DNA from: Siphonodentalium dalli
Taxonomy: Eukaryota > Mollusca > Scaphopoda > Gadilida > Siphonodentaliidae
Length of the DNA stretch: 64,000 nt
Direction: 5' to 3'
Assembly: GCA_032622095.1 (NCBI GenBank)
Contig: CP136061.1
Span: 46,137,797 to 46,201,796, forward strand
The notes below the pieces were generated by a model, which saw only the letters and a program-made list of their open reading frames with translations, was not told the origin of the DNA and did no database searches. Below, in pieces: positions 39,101 through 42,100 of this stretch. Numbering within the stretch: position 1 is the stretch's first letter; the number at the start of each line of letters is the position of its first letter. Made by a program: the position numbers and the translations under genes.

Positions 39101-42100
39101 TCTAGAGAAGAAACTAAATGTTGTGAGGGGTCTGTTGTATACAATGAACTGCTTACAGCATTGAAGTCTACGAAAAATAATAAGTCGCCAGGTGTCGATG
39201 GCTATACAGCCGAGTTCTATAAATTCTTCTGGAATGACATTTCAGATTATTTACTAAATTCTATAAATACGTCCTATAGAAAGGGTCATATGTCACTGAC
39301 ACAGCATCATGGCATGATTACTTGCTTACCTAAACCCGGAAAGGATAAATCGTATATAAAAAACTTGAGACCAATCACACTTTTGAACGTCGATCATAAA
39401 TTAGCCGCTACTGTAATTGCAAATAGATTGAAAACTCAATTGGACTCAATGGTGAGCGATACACAGAAAGGATTCATAAAGGGTCGTTCCAGTGGAGAAT
39501 GTACACGTCTAATATATGATTTGATTTTAGAATGTGAGGAACAGAAAATCCCTGGTTTAATGCTTCTTCTAGATTATGAAAAAGCATTTGACTCTATAAA
39601 ATGGGACTTCATACAGAAAACATTGGATTTTTTTGGCTTCGGCGATTTGATATGTAAATGGGTAGCAACACCATACAAAGGAGCAAACAGCTCAATCATC
39701 AACAATGGACACTTATCACAATCTATTAATATTGAAAAAGGTGTCAGACAAGGCGACCCATTGTCAATTTGTCGCCTTACCTTTTCATACTGTGTATTGA
39801 AACATTTGCAGCTACTTTTAAATATGATAACGACATTAAAGGTGTGAGAATAAATGATAGAGAATACAAAATAAGCCAATATGCAGATGATTCAACACTT
39901 TGGCTTGACGGTAGTGAATCGTCGCTCAATGGAACTATAAATTTAATAAAATCCTTTGAAAAAGTATCAGGGTTAAGAGCAAATTTCGAAAAAAACAGAA
40001 GCGGTCTGGTTTGGGAAAAGAAGAGGTTATACAAAATTGTTACAGACTAACACTAATTTAAGATGGAATCTCAGAGGGTGTTGTTTAACTTGGAAGATCC
40101 CCTGTTAGTGTCTGAAAATTGGGAAGAAATAAAATGTAAAATAGAGAACATATTAAAGTATTGGGCTTTAAGAACACTGTCCCATATTGGGAAGGCCACT
40201 GTAATAAAAATGCTGGTACTCCCTATAATTATTCAAACAATGTCTGTGTTACCAGTACTAAGGTACTAAAGGAAATGCAGGGCTTGCTATTTGTTATTTT
40301 TTTGAATTGAAAGCGTGATAAGATAAAACGAGATACTCTCATTCAAGATACAGAAAAAGGAGGCCTTAAAATTCCAGATATTAAATACTTCATAAACTCG
40401 CTGAAGGTCACATGGCTGAAGAAACTACTTGACCCCTTAAACTTTTCTGAATGGAATTTACCCTTACTTAACAAAATCTTCCAATACGGTGGTTTGGCCA
40501 TGCTTAATTTAAATAAGCCCAGATTGTTGAGAATATCAAAAGAACTGCTGAATCCCTTCTGGAGAGATGTAATATCCGCATACGCATTGATAGCTTCGGA
40601 ACCCATAAATGTAGAAGATTATAAGAGTCAACCGATTTTTCATAATATACATATGAAAATACAAAATAAACCCATATATTTCAGACAATGGATAGACAAA
40701 CAGGTTTTATATGTTAATGATATTTTGCGAGAGGATGGCACATTTATGCATACAGACGAACTATCGAGCAAATATGGTTTGAAAGTGAACTATCTGACCC
40801 TTCAAGGAGTTATACACTCCATCCCTTCAATTTGGAAAAAAATAATAAAAGCCTCGAATAATAAATTGGAGGATATTCAAAAAAGCGAACTTGTTGGAAA
40901 AATCATACAAGAAGACAAGTTGAATAATTATCTCTATTGGAAATTCATAAACTCGCTAGTCCCACAAACTGTGTGCGCAAGTTGGGTGGTGCCAAAAGCT
41001 AATTAATTGGCAATCTATCTAGGTGTAACGGAGTTACCTTTTATGTTCGCTGAGTGATCCAAATTTAAGTGCGGCTTTGCGCTACGCTACTTTCAGTTTC
41101 GATCTTTTTCTCACTCTTATTTTCCAAAAGTATCGCATTTTCTGGCTCAAAAGTACCCTTTTATTTACTCTTTCCTGTTAACTCCATTATACCACTCCCA
41201 ATTGATGTCATTCCAATTTGAATCAATTCGTTATCATTGTGTATTTTCATGTATTTTAATGGTAAATCCAGCGATTGTTTTTATGTCGGCCATTTTGGCA
41301 TATTCTATTTCCGGCGCAGAATGTTGACATTGGAACCGGGCATAGTTCGTTCCAATGGCACCATTCTTGTTGCCTATTCATCATATTTATTTTCTTTACA
41401 GACAGTTGGAGGGACCTTGGCTCGCTCGGTCCGACCTGACCCTATTTAAATAGGGTCGTGTCGAACCGAATCGGGTCGGGTCGGGTCGTGTCGCTTTGCA
41501 ACCCGACCCGACCCGACCCGATTGGTCGTTCCAACTGGCTCGGGTATAAAAGGGTCCGCCCGACCGTTAGAAAAGGACCGCCTAAACATAATTTGAATAG
41601 AATTGGGTATTAATCACTGAGAAAATTTGTAAACTTGATTGAAGGTTATCGGAATCGACTTTGAGGTAGTTTGATTGCGCATATTGGGGAGATATGATTT
41701 ATTAAAGAGAGAGTAAACTTTTGGTTAATATATATAGAGTTATCTGACTTTGTAACTAACGAATGTTTACGGTTACTACGGCTAATTTATTGCCTATTTT
41801 CGGGATAGTTTTAAACGTCAATCGCTGGACTTTGACAATATTCCATAATGACATATTAATGTGGTATCTTATGGCAATAAATTATTGACTTGATTAAACC
41901 TCAGATTGTATCTCATATTGGACCTCATGGGAAGAATTTAATACTTGATAATACATAATAGAGCCTGCCAACATAAATAGAGGGATTCAACATCAAGGGA
42001 TTTCTGGTACCGGATTCAAAGATCACCAGCACTACCATTAATCATTAGTGAGCGGCACTCTACCATTACACAGGCGGTCAAGCAGGCATATAACATTTGA